This document shows, in pieces, positions 1-8,250 of a DNA stretch of 27,446 nucleotides. Source of the DNA: Verrucomicrobiota bacterium (GTDB lineage Bacteria; Verrucomicrobiota; Kiritimatiellia; B70-G9). The notes under the pieces were generated by a model. It searched no databases and had not been told where the DNA came from. It saw only the letters and a list, made by a program, of their open reading frames with translations. The stretch is taken from NCBI GenBank assembly GCA_003641465.1, contig QNAJ01000002.1, positions 1 to 27,446 on the forward strand, read 5' to 3'. Made by a program: the position numbers and the translations under genes. How positions within the stretch are numbered: the stretch's first letter is position 1; every line of letters starts with the position of its first letter.

Positions 1-202
1 GGGAAACCAGAGCAAACAGCGCGACGGTAGTCCAGCCGGGGAACCCCTTTCCGGTAGCAGCCTTCAGAGCCGTTGCCAGAACCACCAGCCAGGTTCCCGA
101 CAAGGAGAGAGAAGAAAGCCCGATGCCCGCCAGACAGAGCACGACCACCAGCACGGAAACCAGCACAGCGGTGACGGCCTGAATAATTTCGGGCACGGCC
201 AA
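1..202 (-). CDS. DUF456-like membrane protein, N-terminal part
   Basis: This gene runs off the left edge; only its first 67 codons are visible. The start is a TTG at 202-200, and no earlier start is possible without crossing a TAG codon directly in front of it. The translation begins MAVPEIIQAVTAVLVSVLVV and continues as two hydrophobic segments (about residues 9-28 and 33-50) around an SLSGTWLVVLATAL stretch. This resembles the GLPGTWL-type loop of DUF456 membrane proteins, whose function is not established. It follows the CsgG-like gene by 43 bases on the same strand and may be co-transcribed with it. The family call rests on pattern similarity and is moderate. Confidence 0.55.
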   Translation of the reverse strand, partial: MAVPEIIQAVTAVLVSVLVVVLCLAGIGLSSLSLSGTWLVVLATALKAATGKGFPGWTTVALFALVS

Positions 203-245
203 CTATTGTCGCCGCATTATCCTGCGACCGGATCCGGGATTTTTC

Positions 246-1157
246 TTATGGTGCCGATTCCTCGATTGTATGGATGACCAGGGCGGGCTCCCCGACCACA
301 ACGTGCATCCTCATCTTTTCCAGGACTTCCTTCAGTTCGTCCGCCGTAAGCTTGACGCGGATCAGGGGAACCTCGATTGAGGTGTCCTTGGTGAAGAGGA
401 TACGTTTGGTCACGTCCTGGTATCCCGGTTTGCCCACGGTCAGCACATGATCGCCCTCATAGATTTCGAAGCCTTCCAGGGGCGTTGTTCCTACCAGAAT
501 GCCGTCTATTTCCACCATGGCCGGATCATCGGAGGTCCGCACGCTGAGCTTGATCTTTTTCCGCTGCCGCTGGCGTTCGGCCCGCTTGTTGATTCCCGCT
601 ATCAACTCCGGCACGGCGCGGGCAATGGCAGCGTCCAGAACGTCCAGGACGTCACTTTCACTCATGATGGTTTGCGTTTCCCGTGTCTGCCGGAACGAAT
701 GGGAGGCCTTGCCCTCGGCCATTGCGAGAATGCTGCCGTCGGTGGCGTCCAGAGCCTCGAGTGCCACCCGGAGGTCCAGGGTGGTCAGTTCGGTGCGGTA
801 GCCACCCTGGTCCACTACCTGTTTCCCTTGGGAGGCACTGAGAATCACACCCCGCAGTACGGCGTCCGCACGCAGGCTTTGTGCGGCCTGCAGGAACGCG
901 GGCCTGACCGGTGTCGGCAGTCCTTTGTCAGTAGGCCGCAGGCGTTCGATCTGGGCCATGAAATCCCGGCGATCTATGAGATTGATGTTTTCCTGCTCCA
1001 GCAGATGCTTCACCAGCAGATAGACTGCCTGATCGGCAAGCTGTTCACCCCCGGAGGAGGCCCGATTTTCAAAGTCCAGTACAGCCACGCGGAGGGGACT
1101 GGTGGCCGCGCCCACAGTCGAGACCAACATAGTCAGGCAAACGAACACTCTGGTCAT
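246..1157 (-). CDS. CsgG-like exported protein with C-terminal PEGA domain
   Basis: The 303-residue product starts with a signal peptide (about residues 1-18, ending STVGAA) and no lipobox cysteine, so it is probably exported by signal peptidase I. Residues about 22-190 look like the CsgG/curli-assembly-type fold: a VAVLDFEN strand, a LIDRRDF segment and alternating strands and helices ending in VLDVLDAAIARAVPELIAGI. Residues about 203-266 form a PEGA domain, with the typical VEIDG and TPLEGFEIYEGDHVLTVGKPGY pattern split over adjacent strands. PEGA domains are thought to bind the cell surface or peptidoglycan. The ATG has a GGGAGG Shine-Dalgarno eight bases upstream. It is divergent from an LpoB-like and a COG3014-like gene, a recurring CsgG/LpoB/COG3014 neighbourhood. 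It is not a curli secretion channel in the strict sense: no lipid anchor and no other csg genes. Confidence 0.75.
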   Translation of the reverse strand: MTRVFVCLTMLVSTVGAATSPLRVAVLDFENRASSGGEQLADQAVYLLVKHLLEQENINLIDRRDFMAQIERLRPTDKGLPTPVRPAFLQAAQSLRADAVLRGVILSASQGKQVVDQGGYRTELTTLDLRVALEALDATDGSILAMAEGKASHSFRQTRETQTIMSESDVLDVLDAAIARAVPELIAGINKRAERQRQRKKIKLSVRTSDDPAMVEIDGILVGTTPLEGFEIYEGDHVLTVGKPGYQDVTKRILFTKDTSIEVPLIRVKLTADELKEVLEKMRMHVVVGEPALVIHTIEESAP

Positions 1158-1267
1158 TTTGCACCTCCCGGTTGACAGGATGTTACGGCATCTCAGCTTG
1201 CAAACGCAGTGTGTCGCCGGCTATAGTTGGATTGTCAGACCATCTTATAGCATGGGAGGATGAATTC

Positions 1268-1885
1268 ATGAAAGTAAGAACTGTTCTTGCGATGGCACTC
1301 CTCGGCGTGACTCTGGTACTGGTATGCGGTTGTGCGGCAGTAAGGGCGTCTTACCGTACGGTCCCGCTTTCCCAGGAGAAGCATTATGACGCCAGTTTCG
1401 ATGCCACCGATATGCGGGCCATTACCGACAGCGTCGTAGCTGAACTGTTGCAGAGTCCCTTCCTTTCGCAGCACAAGGAGCCGCCCATTATGATGGTCGC
1501 CGGCGTGGAAAACCGCACCAGCCAGTATGTGGATACCAAGAATCTGACGGACCGGATCCGGACGGAGCTTATTCGCAGCGGCCGGGTCAGATTCGTCAAC
1601 GCCGCCCGCCGGGATGACCTGCTGCGGGAACAGGGGTACCAGGCCGCACACGTCACTCCGGAAACCCAGGTGGCGATAGGTAAGCAGTTGGGAGCCCGCT
1701 ACATGCTGACCGGCTCGCTGACCGAAATGAGTAAGAAGTCACCCCGGCAGGTACGGGTTTCGCGCCAGGAGTGGAAGTACTACAAGTTGACCGTAGAGGT
1801 CACTGACCTGGAAACCGGGCTCATTGTGTGGACCACCGAGAAGGAATTCCAGCGCGAGGCCAGCAAGCCGCTTATCGGCTGGTGA
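1268..1885 (+). CDS. LpoB-like penicillin-binding protein activator lipoprotein
   Basis: The product is a 205-residue lipoprotein. Residues 1-22 form a lipoprotein signal with lipobox LVCGC and Cys22 as the expected lipidated residue. The rest matches the LpoB/YcfM fold: DSVVAELLQSPFL, then IMMVAGVENRTSQYVDT, RIRTELIRSGRVRFVN, LGARYMLTGSLTE and a final LEVTDLETGLIVW-like strand (here LTVEVTDLETGLIVWTTEKE). In Escherichia coli LpoB is anchored in the outer membrane and activates the peptidoglycan synthase PBP1b; by family this one may do the same, but many CsgG-neighbour paralogues have no tested role. The ATG was chosen because GGGAGGA lies just upstream and the signal peptide starts there. 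The COG3014-like gene follows on the same strand. Confidence 0.8.
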   Translation: MKVRTVLAMALLGVTLVLVCGCAAVRASYRTVPLSQEKHYDASFDATDMRAITDSVVAELLQSPFLSQHKEPPIMMVAGVENRTSQYVDTKNLTDRIRTELIRSGRVRFVNAARRDDLLREQGYQAAHVTPETQVAIGKQLGARYMLTGSLTEMSKKSPRQVRVSRQEWKYYKLTVEVTDLETGLIVWTTEKEFQREASKPLIGW

Positions 1886-1982
1886 TCGGGCTCCCGGAGG
1901 CAGTCTCATCCTGGGCGGCGGGGACGGTTCCGGGAGGCGGTTAGCGGCGGTGATTACTGCTCGACACAGCCGGAGTGCGGGA

Positions 1983-3236
1983 TTGAAGCGGCTTGCGCTC
2001 CGGCTGCTTCCGGTCACGGGGTTGATCGCGTTACTCTGCAGTTGCTCCACCAGTCATCTGGCGATTGCGCGGCAGAATTTCTTCGCCGGCAGGTTTGAAA
2101 AGGCACACGCGTATCTCGGCGATCAATTGCCTGCGCGTGATCGCGTCCTGGTGCTGATGGAACGCGGCACCATCCTGCAGGCTGCCGGACGGTTTGAGGA
2201 AAGCGCCCGGGACTATATCGAGGCGGCTGAAATTATCGGAGATTTGGAGACGTACAGTATTTCCAAGGGAGCCGCCAGCCTGGTGATAAACGATGCGGTG
2301 CAGGACTTCCGGGGGACGCCGTTCGAGCGGACGTTGCTGCACAGCATGACTGCGCTGGACCATCTGGCCATGGGCAACTGGGAGAACGCCGCCGTGGAGG
2401 CGCGGCGGATAATCATGAGCCTGGACAAGGAGCTGATCGGAGATTTTCCACAGGATGCGTTTTCCCGCTATCTGGCCGGTTTCTGTCTGGAAATGGTTGA
2501 CGACTATTCCAATGCCCGCCTGCAATACCGGCTCGCCTCACAGTACAGCCGCGGCTGCCGTGTCGACGATCGCACCGGCCGGATACTTCCGCGGTCCACC
2601 AATGTAGCCGTGGAGAGTTGTGCACCGGCGGGAGAGTGCGAATTGGTTTTTTTCGCCCTGCTGGGGAGATCTCCCACCGCCTACCAGGTGGTCAACGGAC
2701 GTATACCCGATATGGCACCCCCCTACGTTGAGGTTCTGGCTGACGGGAAATACCTGGGGCGGTCCTGCGTCCTGGGGGATGTCGGTTGGCTGGCGGCGGT
2801 TACCGAACAGAAACTGGCTCTGCTCAAGGCGGGAAAGACCGCCGCCCGAGTGGTGGTCAAGGAAACGTTGGCTCGAAGCGTGGCCCGCAATACCGATTCG
2901 GATGCACTGGGGGATCTGACACGGCTGGTGTTGATAGGACTCCTGGAAACGCCTGACATGCGTCGTTGGGAGACCCTGCCGCGCTGGCTGGAGGTAGCCC
3001 GCGTTGCGGCGCCGTGTCAGATAGGTCGTATTGAGGTCAGGGTGCGCTCGGCGGCCGGGCAACTATTGAAATCTTTCTGCCTGCAGACTCCAATCCGCCG
3101 TCGGCGGAGCCTGATGGTTTCCTTTTTCCGCTATCCTCCGCTGGCGCCGGTGTTTTCCGAAGGGAGCAATATGTCCGCCCGGAAGCAGCACCGGAACCTC
3201 TCGGAGGAAGCGCAGGCCGAATCTATTCCTCAATGA
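1983..3236 (+). CDS. COG3014-like lipoprotein with TPR-like repeats
   Basis: The product is about 417 residues from the TTG start at 1983, preceded by CGGAG. This start puts a compact lipoprotein signal at residues 1-21 (MKRLALRLLPVTGLIALLCS, then Cys21). A GTG at 1950 is an alternative. Residues about 30-190 look like helical TPR-type repeats: an ARQNFFAGRFEKAHAYL helix, LMERGTILQAAGRFEESARDYIEA, then HLAMGNWENAAVEARRI and YLAGFCLEMVDDYSNARLQY. The C-terminal part (LKAGKTAARVVVKETLA to IGRIEVRV) matches the layout of the uncharacterised COG3014 family, which often sits with LpoB and CsgG-like genes. The family has no known activity. The last codons overlap the end of the convergent pseudopilin gene by 14 bases. 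Confidence 0.72.
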   Translation: MKRLALRLLPVTGLIALLCSCSTSHLAIARQNFFAGRFEKAHAYLGDQLPARDRVLVLMERGTILQAAGRFEESARDYIEAAEIIGDLETYSISKGAASLVINDAVQDFRGTPFERTLLHSMTALDHLAMGNWENAAVEARRIIMSLDKELIGDFPQDAFSRYLAGFCLEMVDDYSNARLQYRLASQYSRGCRVDDRTGRILPRSTNVAVESCAPAGECELVFFALLGRSPTAYQVVNGRIPDMAPPYVEVLADGKYLGRSCVLGDVGWLAAVTEQKLALLKAGKTAARVVVKETLARSVARNTDSDALGDLTRLVLIGLLETPDMRRWETLPRWLEVARVAAPCQIGRIEVRVRSAAGQLLKSFCLQTPIRRRRSLMVSFFRYPPLAPVFSEGSNMSARKQHRNLSEEAQAESIPQ

Positions 3237-3681
3237 TGTAGATGTAGCCGTCCGGTCGGCTGCGGAAGATGCCACTGTCAAGGTTCCCGTCGTCAATGGT
3301 GGCATCCACCGACTTGAGGATCTCCTCCGGGGCGTCGGGCTTGTATACCGAGACACCGGCTTCGTAGCCGAAGACGCGGTAGTCCCAGTCCCAGTTTCCT
3401 CCCAGGCTGGTGGGATTCTGCCAGCGGATTTTCTCAAGGTATTCATCCATGCCGGGGGGCACCACTGCCGGAGTACGGTCGGGTGGGTAAGTGCCATGTT
3501 CAAGTGCGTACAGCTCAAAAGCCCCGGCGGCGATGCGCACATCGTGGCAATAGCGGGCGACACCGGCCCTCCACCTCGCCCGGATAATCGCCGGAAAGGT
3601 TATCATCGCGAGTATACCGATGATGGCTACTGCTATCATCAGCTCCACCAGGGTAAACCCTCTGGAGCCGGCCCCCTGCAT
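3223..3681 (-). CDS. Type II secretion / type IV pilin-like pseudopilin
   Basis: The product is 152 residues from the ATG at 3681, which has GGAGGG eight bases upstream; longer reading frames upstream lack a ribosome site. Residues 8-14 are the class III prepilin signal, GFTLVEL, with cleavage expected after Gly8 by prepilin peptidase and the conserved Glu13 at mature position 5. A single hydrophobic helix (MIAVAIIGILAMITFPAI) follows. The body carries a YALEHGTYPPDRTPAVVPPG stretch and a GGNWDWDYRVFGYEAGVSVY stretch, typical of the short pseudopilins I associate with Verrucomicrobia and related bacteria. It probably joins a pilus or pseudopilus, but no secretion or pilus machinery is in the window. 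A sigma-54-type promoter lies 53 bases upstream. The 3' end overlaps the convergent COG3014-like gene. Confidence 0.85.
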   Translation of the reverse strand: MQGAGSRGFTLVELMIAVAIIGILAMITFPAIIRARWRAGVARYCHDVRIAAGAFELYALEHGTYPPDRTPAVVPPGMDEYLEKIRWQNPTSLGGNWDWDYRVFGYEAGVSVYKPDAPEEILKSVDATIDDGNLDSGIFRSRPDGYIYIIEE

Positions 3682-3733
3682 CCTTAACCCTCCTGCACAC
3701 CACAAGGTGCAACAACACCCCGGCTTCTTTTTC

Positions 3734-3749
3734 AGCATCAACCGTGCCA
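3734..3749 (-). promoter_or_regulatory. Candidate sigma-54 (-24/-12) promoter for the pseudopilin
   Basis: The minus strand reads TGGCACGGTTGATGCT. Against the RpoN consensus TGGCACGNNNNTTGCW it matches 11 of 12 defined positions, including the invariant GG and GC with the required ten-base gap; the one difference is A for the first T of TTGC. The expected start of transcription is near 3724, giving an untranslated leader of about 43 bases before the pseudopilin ATG at 3681. Sigma-54 control with a PilR-type activator is well known for type IV pilin genes. No activator gene is in the window. Confidence 0.7.
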
Positions 3750-3826
3750 CGGAACCTGGCAGAAAAATGTCAAGGAGCAACCGGGAAGCCCCCAGAAAAA
3801 GGAGCCCCTTGGAGCAGAACAGCCAC

Positions 3827-6800
3827 TCAGTCCGCCTGAATTACCCTGATCGTCAATTCTTCCCCGAAGGGGAGCTGCCCATCCAGTACGGCGCGGATTC
3901 GCCATACTCCGGGATGCGCAGTCCACTTGAACCACGCCGAGCGCCGGTCATCGGCCCCCTGGTCCACTTCCAGATAGCACCGCTTGGCCTGGCCGGAGCT
4001 GTGGGCTAGAACCGCCACCCGGCCCCCCTGGTCGCGGCCGAGGATGCGCCATTCCCAAGCGCCTACGTTTTCAAGGCGAAAACGTAGATGGTCACCGTCA
4101 GAGACGGTTACAGCCCGAAACGGTTTTCGGGAAATCGGCCGTCCATTCACCTCGATGTCGGTCCACACGGTGTTGAATCCGTCAAGCGGACAGGGTGGGC
4201 GTGCCGGGCGCCCGAACGAGGTCAGCGGGGAAGACGGCGGCCGGCGTGCCCCACCCTCGGCTCGGATTTCCGCGTCCTTCTGCCGCACTAGATGTCGCAC
4301 GAGGCCGGCCAGAGAAGTATCTTCGGCCCAGGGGTTGAATTTGACAACCCGGCCGGTATCAGGAGGAGCCCACCCGGTCACCAGCGCGCGCACCTGCCGA
4401 CGTAAGTCCGCAGTCCAATCAGCCGGCTTCCCGGCGCAATCCAGCAGGGCCACGCCTTGCCACTGCCTGCCGAGGGGCACCCGGCTTTCGGGAAACAGGA
4501 TCCCGGCGGCCCGGGTCTGCCGGGCAAGATCCAACGAAAGGGCAATGAGTGCATGGGGCGGTGCCGGCCGTGACAGACACGGTGACACCACGGGGGCCAA
4601 GCAAACCGGCTTGCCCCCCGCCAGACCTCGCGCCAGCCGCACCGCTGCGGAAGCCATGGAAGGAGAACATCTGCCGATGTCTATGCGGATGGTGACAAAG
4701 TCCAGAAGACGGCTCCCCGCCAGACAACCGATAGTCCAGTCCCCGGCGAGTCCATCACACACCGCCCCCAGCATCCCTTCGTAATTCCGGCCGTCCAGTT
4801 CGGTCCTGAGCCAGGAGGAAAAGCGCAGCATGAGATCTGCTGCGAAGCGGCGGAAAAGCGGGCTGCGTGAGACACGCCGGCCGCTGTAGCCACCCAGAGA
4901 AAGGCTGCCGAAAAGCTTTTCGGCCCGGTTGGGACTTCCGTATTGCTCGGTGAGCCATGCGGTCCACAGGTCACCGAGGATCTCAAGCTTCTCGGGTAGA
5001 GACACGTCCAGTTGCAGCGCACAAAGATCGGAAAGCGCGTGCGGTCCAAGAGATGCCAGCAGGGATTCCATGGCGCCAAAGTCCGGGGTGAAGGGATTAA
5101 ATGCCGGAAGGTCCGCTACCACCCATAGACCATCCCGGCGGGCCAGCTCGGCCAGGTAACGTAATTGGGGAACCTGCCGCGGGTCATTCAGGGTGACAGC
5201 CACCGTATTGAGGCCGAGGGAGGCGAGCTGGTCCAGATCATAGCGTACCAGAGCAGGATCAAAGGAGCCGGGGAGCAGCCACCTGCCATTGCGCCCATAC
5301 CATCCGGCAGCCGGGGTATAGCGGACCGCCAGCAATGGTGCGTAGCGGCGTTCCATCCGGAAGGAGGCGCCTTGCGCCTGTACACATTCCCGTGGCTGAG
5401 AGCCGGTTGACAGGCACAGGACAGGTTGAACCACGCGGTCCACCGGTTCCGGGCCACGCCGCACGTCGGCGATTTCGCAGACCAGCGAGAGTTCAGACAC
5501 GCGCGAGGTACCGCTTCCGGATACGGGGAGGTCGAAAGTGAGCGGATACTGATCGCCGAGCAGACACCCTTCGCCAGGTCGGGCAACGCACCGGCACTGC
5601 GTCTTGCCGTTGTCTTCCACAAGTGAGACGGCGGCCCGGATTCCGGATGCCCATCGTGGATTAGCGGCCATCCAGGAAACATTGACCACCAGAGTGTCGC
5701 CCGGTGCGGCGGACCTGCGATCCGTCTGTGCCGAGAGCAGATAAGCCCCCCGTCGTAAAGATGACAAGAGCGGTCCGAGAAGTTTTCCGACATCGGGGTC
5801 ATCCACACAACCGAGCTTCACTCCCAGCCAGCCCCAATTGAGGACCGTTGGGCCTGTTGCCCTCTGACGGCAAACGATCCCGCACCAGCCCGGCGATGGG
5901 TCGGCATGCTCGAGAGCGAAGAGCGCTTCGATCCGCTGGAGCCCGTGGGAACAAGTATCCGATCCTGGCGGCAGGCCGGGAAACAACCCCACGGGCCCAT
6001 TAACGGTCAGTCTTTTTCCTTCCGGAGTGACCAAGGGGCATTGTTTTTTGCTTACTACGGGCATGTGAGCGAGTGTTGCGATCGAGAGCCGGCCGTGGGT
6101 GGTACGCGATCCAGCGGCCCAGGGCAGCTCCACGATGTGGAAGTCGGAGAGGTCGGCTGCCGCGGCACTCGATGGATGATTGGTATCGCTTGCCCGTGGT
6201 TTACCTTGGAGGATAATTTTCCAGTGCCTGATGCAGCGGGCTGGGGTGGAAGCCGTCAGCGGAGGGCGGCCCGCCGCCGGGCTTACCAGGAACCGCCCCA
6301 GAGGGATAGAGAAGACTTTCCATTTTTTTTCCAGTTCGATGACATGTCGGACGCAGGTCCCGTCGGTTCTTTCGGCCACCAGGGCCATTGTAACCGCTGC
6401 GCCCGGAGCCTTCCCGCAGAAGATGAGCGCCGGCTGGATCAGATCCGCGTCCACCGTCGCGGCTTCCAAGGCGGCGGCGCGCCCGGTCCATGACAGGTGA
6501 GTAAAAGTCCAGCTCCTGAGGCTTTCCGGGCCGGAGATGGTGCGCATCTCCGCCGGCGCGGTCTCCGGTGTCACGGCAGACCATTGCGCCAGGGGGGGAA
6601 GCCAGGCAGCGGCGTTTGACGCCAGAACAGCGGAAAACTCTTCCCGGCTCAGGAATCGCGTGCCGGACTGAACCACCTCAGCGGAAAAGGGCCGCGGTCC
6701 GGTGAGCAGCAGGCGCCCTCCGCTGCGCAGGTAGGAGTCCAGCCAGTCCAGGTGGTTCACCGGAAAGAAATCGGCATCGGGGATGAGGAGGATACCGCCG

Positions 6801-7051
6801 TCGTGCAGGGCGCGTGCGGCAGCAATCCATGCATCATGGTCCGGGTAGATACGTGCGGCGGGGTAGGCTGATCGGATCTTTTCCAGACAACAGGCTTTCA
6901 AGGGATCAAGATCGGGTGGTTCCAGCACATGGAGGCGGTAATGTTCGCGCGGTGGAGGCGGTGCAGGCTGGCGGCTGCAGGCGGACGACAGCAGGACAGC
7001 GGCAGCGATCGCCGCCAGCCCACCCAAGCCTGGACGCCCGCTGGTCATCAC
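3827..7051 (-). CDS. Giant surface lipoprotein with glycosidase-like TIM barrel
   Basis: The product has 1074 residues from the GTG at 7051; an ATG at 7048 is equally possible and GGAG lies ten bases before the GTG. Residues 1-25 are a lipoprotein signal with lipobox LSSAC. Residues about 36-150 look like a ThuA/amidotransferase-type alpha/beta fold (GGILLIPDADFFPVNHLDWL, then a YLRSGGRLLLTGP strand-turn). Beta-rich segments follow to about residue 570. Residues about 575-900 read as a TIM barrel of the GH5/GH42 type: YDLDQLASLGLNTVAVTL, LWVVADLPAFNPF and WTAWLTEQYGSPNRAEKLFG, where GH42-like enzymes have a WL-x-RYG helix. The usual Asn-Glu acid/base pair is not evident after the fourth strand (ALQLDVSLPEKL), so activity is doubtful. 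The last 100 residues form a beta-sandwich. I cannot assign a family. It lies 90 bases downstream of hypD on the same strand, probably by chance. Confidence 0.65.
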   Translation of the reverse strand: MMTSGRPGLGGLAAIAAAVLLSSACSRQPAPPPPREHYRLHVLEPPDLDPLKACCLEKIRSAYPAARIYPDHDAWIAAARALHDGGILLIPDADFFPVNHLDWLDSYLRSGGRLLLTGPRPFSAEVVQSGTRFLSREEFSAVLASNAAAWLPPLAQWSAVTPETAPAEMRTISGPESLRSWTFTHLSWTGRAAALEAATVDADLIQPALIFCGKAPGAAVTMALVAERTDGTCVRHVIELEKKWKVFSIPLGRFLVSPAAGRPPLTASTPARCIRHWKIILQGKPRASDTNHPSSAAAADLSDFHIVELPWAAGSRTTHGRLSIATLAHMPVVSKKQCPLVTPEGKRLTVNGPVGLFPGLPPGSDTCSHGLQRIEALFALEHADPSPGWCGIVCRQRATGPTVLNWGWLGVKLGCVDDPDVGKLLGPLLSSLRRGAYLLSAQTDRRSAAPGDTLVVNVSWMAANPRWASGIRAAVSLVEDNGKTQCRCVARPGEGCLLGDQYPLTFDLPVSGSGTSRVSELSLVCEIADVRRGPEPVDRVVQPVLCLSTGSQPRECVQAQGASFRMERRYAPLLAVRYTPAAGWYGRNGRWLLPGSFDPALVRYDLDQLASLGLNTVAVTLNDPRQVPQLRYLAELARRDGLWVVADLPAFNPFTPDFGAMESLLASLGPHALSDLCALQLDVSLPEKLEILGDLWTAWLTEQYGSPNRAEKLFGSLSLGGYSGRRVSRSPLFRRFAADLMLRFSSWLRTELDGRNYEGMLGAVCDGLAGDWTIGCLAGSRLLDFVTIRIDIGRCSPSMASAAVRLARGLAGGKPVCLAPVVSPCLSRPAPPHALIALSLDLARQTRAAGILFPESRVPLGRQWQGVALLDCAGKPADWTADLRRQVRALVTGWAPPDTGRVVKFNPWAEDTSLAGLVRHLVRQKDAEIRAEGGARRPPSSPLTSFGRPARPPCPLDGFNTVWTDIEVNGRPISRKPFRAVTVSDGDHLRFRLENVGAWEWRILGRDQGGRVAVLAHSSGQAKRCYLEVDQGADDRRSAWFKWTAHPGVWRIRAVLDGQLPFGEELTIRVIQAD

Positions 7052-7141
7052 CTGATCTTATCTCCGTGGCGGCCGGCGACCAAGCCCCGGATGAACAGCA
7101 GGTGGGTAGTCAATGTTTCGGCCCGGTCGCACCCGGCGGCC

Positions 7142-8248
7142 TTACGCATTGGGAGGATTACTGTCGCGCGAGTAAAGGTAATAGGCGTGACAGGCGCCCT
7201 CCGAAGAGACCATGGGGGCCCCCAGGGGATGATCCGGAGTGCAGGCTTTTCCGAAAGCGGGGCAATCGGGCGGTCTGGCCGATCCGCAAAGTATTTTCCC
7301 GGCTATACAGGGACCGGATGACGCTTCATGCGATTGATCCATGATACCGAATTTCTCCAGCGCGTCGAATTCCCGGTATGCGGAACGCAGCCCCAGACGG
7401 CTATGAGGAATTGACCCGATGCCTCTCCACGGACCGGTTATGACCTGGAACACTTCCTCAACCAGTCGCCGGGCCTGCGGATTGCCTTCCGGTCGGACCG
7501 AGCGGCTGTACTGGTTTTCTACTTCGCAACGGCCCTGTTCGAGTTGCCGCACGCAGAGAAGTATGCCCTGAAGGATGTCCAGAAGTTCAAAGCCGGTGAC
7601 CACAATGGGTTTGCGGTATCGCTGCGCGATGGGTACGTATTCCTTCCATCCCATGACCGTGCACACGTGTCCGGCGGCAAGGAAGCCATCTATCCGGACG
7701 CTGTCTGATTCCAGAATACTTGTGATCGCCGGCGGCACGAGGAAATGCGAGACGATGACCGAAAAGTTTCTCAGTCCGCGGCGCCGCGCGGTGAAGACCG
7801 CCAAGGCATTGGCGGGAGCGGTAGTTTCGAATCCGATGGCCAGGAATACCACCTCCCGGTCGGGACAGCGGGCTGCCAGATCCATAGCCTCCATTGGCGA
7901 GTAAACGATGCGGACATCGGCGCCGCGGGCGCGGGCATCCAGCAGGCTGCCCTGCGTCCCGGGGACGCGCAGCATGTCCCCGAAAGTGCAGAGAGTGGCC
8001 CGGTGGTCCCGGGCGATCCTGACCGCCGCATCAATGATGCCGGCGGGGGTGACGCAAACCGGACAGCCGGGACCGTGTATCAGATGAACCTTCGGCGGTA
8101 TGAGCTGCTCAATACCGAACCGGACAATGGCATGCGTTTGTCCACCGCAGATTTCCATGATATGCCAGTCCCGTGTGACCACGGCATGAATGGCATCGGC
8201 CACGACGCGAGCCCTGGACGGATCACGGAACTCGTCCACGTAGCGCAT
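7142..8248 (-). CDS. hypD: Hydrogenase maturation factor HypD
   Basis: HypD is an iron-sulfur scaffold that, with HypC, holds the iron on which the two cyanides and one carbon monoxide of the [NiFe] site are assembled. The 368-residue length fits the family. Key motifs are MEICGGQTHAI near residues 31-41 (Cys34), GPGCPVCVTP at residues 59-68 (Cys62 and Cys65), GFETTAPANA for the central domain, and a C-terminal cysteine cluster (GPCIAGKILCG, DCPAFGKACTP) for the [4Fe-4S] cluster. It starts two bases after hypC, so the two are translationally coupled. The order on the minus strand is hypF, hypC, hypD; hypE, the usual neighbour, does not follow. Confidence 0.95.
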   Translation of the reverse strand: MRYVDEFRDPSRARVVADAIHAVVTRDWHIMEICGGQTHAIVRFGIEQLIPPKVHLIHGPGCPVCVTPAGIIDAAVRIARDHRATLCTFGDMLRVPGTQGSLLDARARGADVRIVYSPMEAMDLAARCPDREVVFLAIGFETTAPANALAVFTARRRGLRNFSVIVSHFLVPPAITSILESDSVRIDGFLAAGHVCTVMGWKEYVPIAQRYRKPIVVTGFELLDILQGILLCVRQLEQGRCEVENQYSRSVRPEGNPQARRLVEEVFQVITGPWRGIGSIPHSRLGLRSAYREFDALEKFGIMDQSHEASSGPCIAGKILCGSARPPDCPAFGKACTPDHPLGAPMVSSEGACHAYYLYSRDSNPPNA

Positions 8249-8250
8249 CT

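Noticed and set aside
1172..1177. TTGACA hexamer before the LpoB-like gene
   Set aside because: No acceptable -10 hexamer at 16-18 bases downstream.
1183..1202. CGGC...CTTGCA resembling a sigma-54 promoter before the LpoB-like gene
   Set aside because: The gap between GG and GC is 11 bases, one too many; sigma-54 is strict about this spacing.
3768..3773. TTGACA on the minus strand upstream of the pseudopilin
   Set aside because: The expected -10 positions read GTGGCA or TGGCAC; the TGGCAC belongs to the better sigma-54 match.
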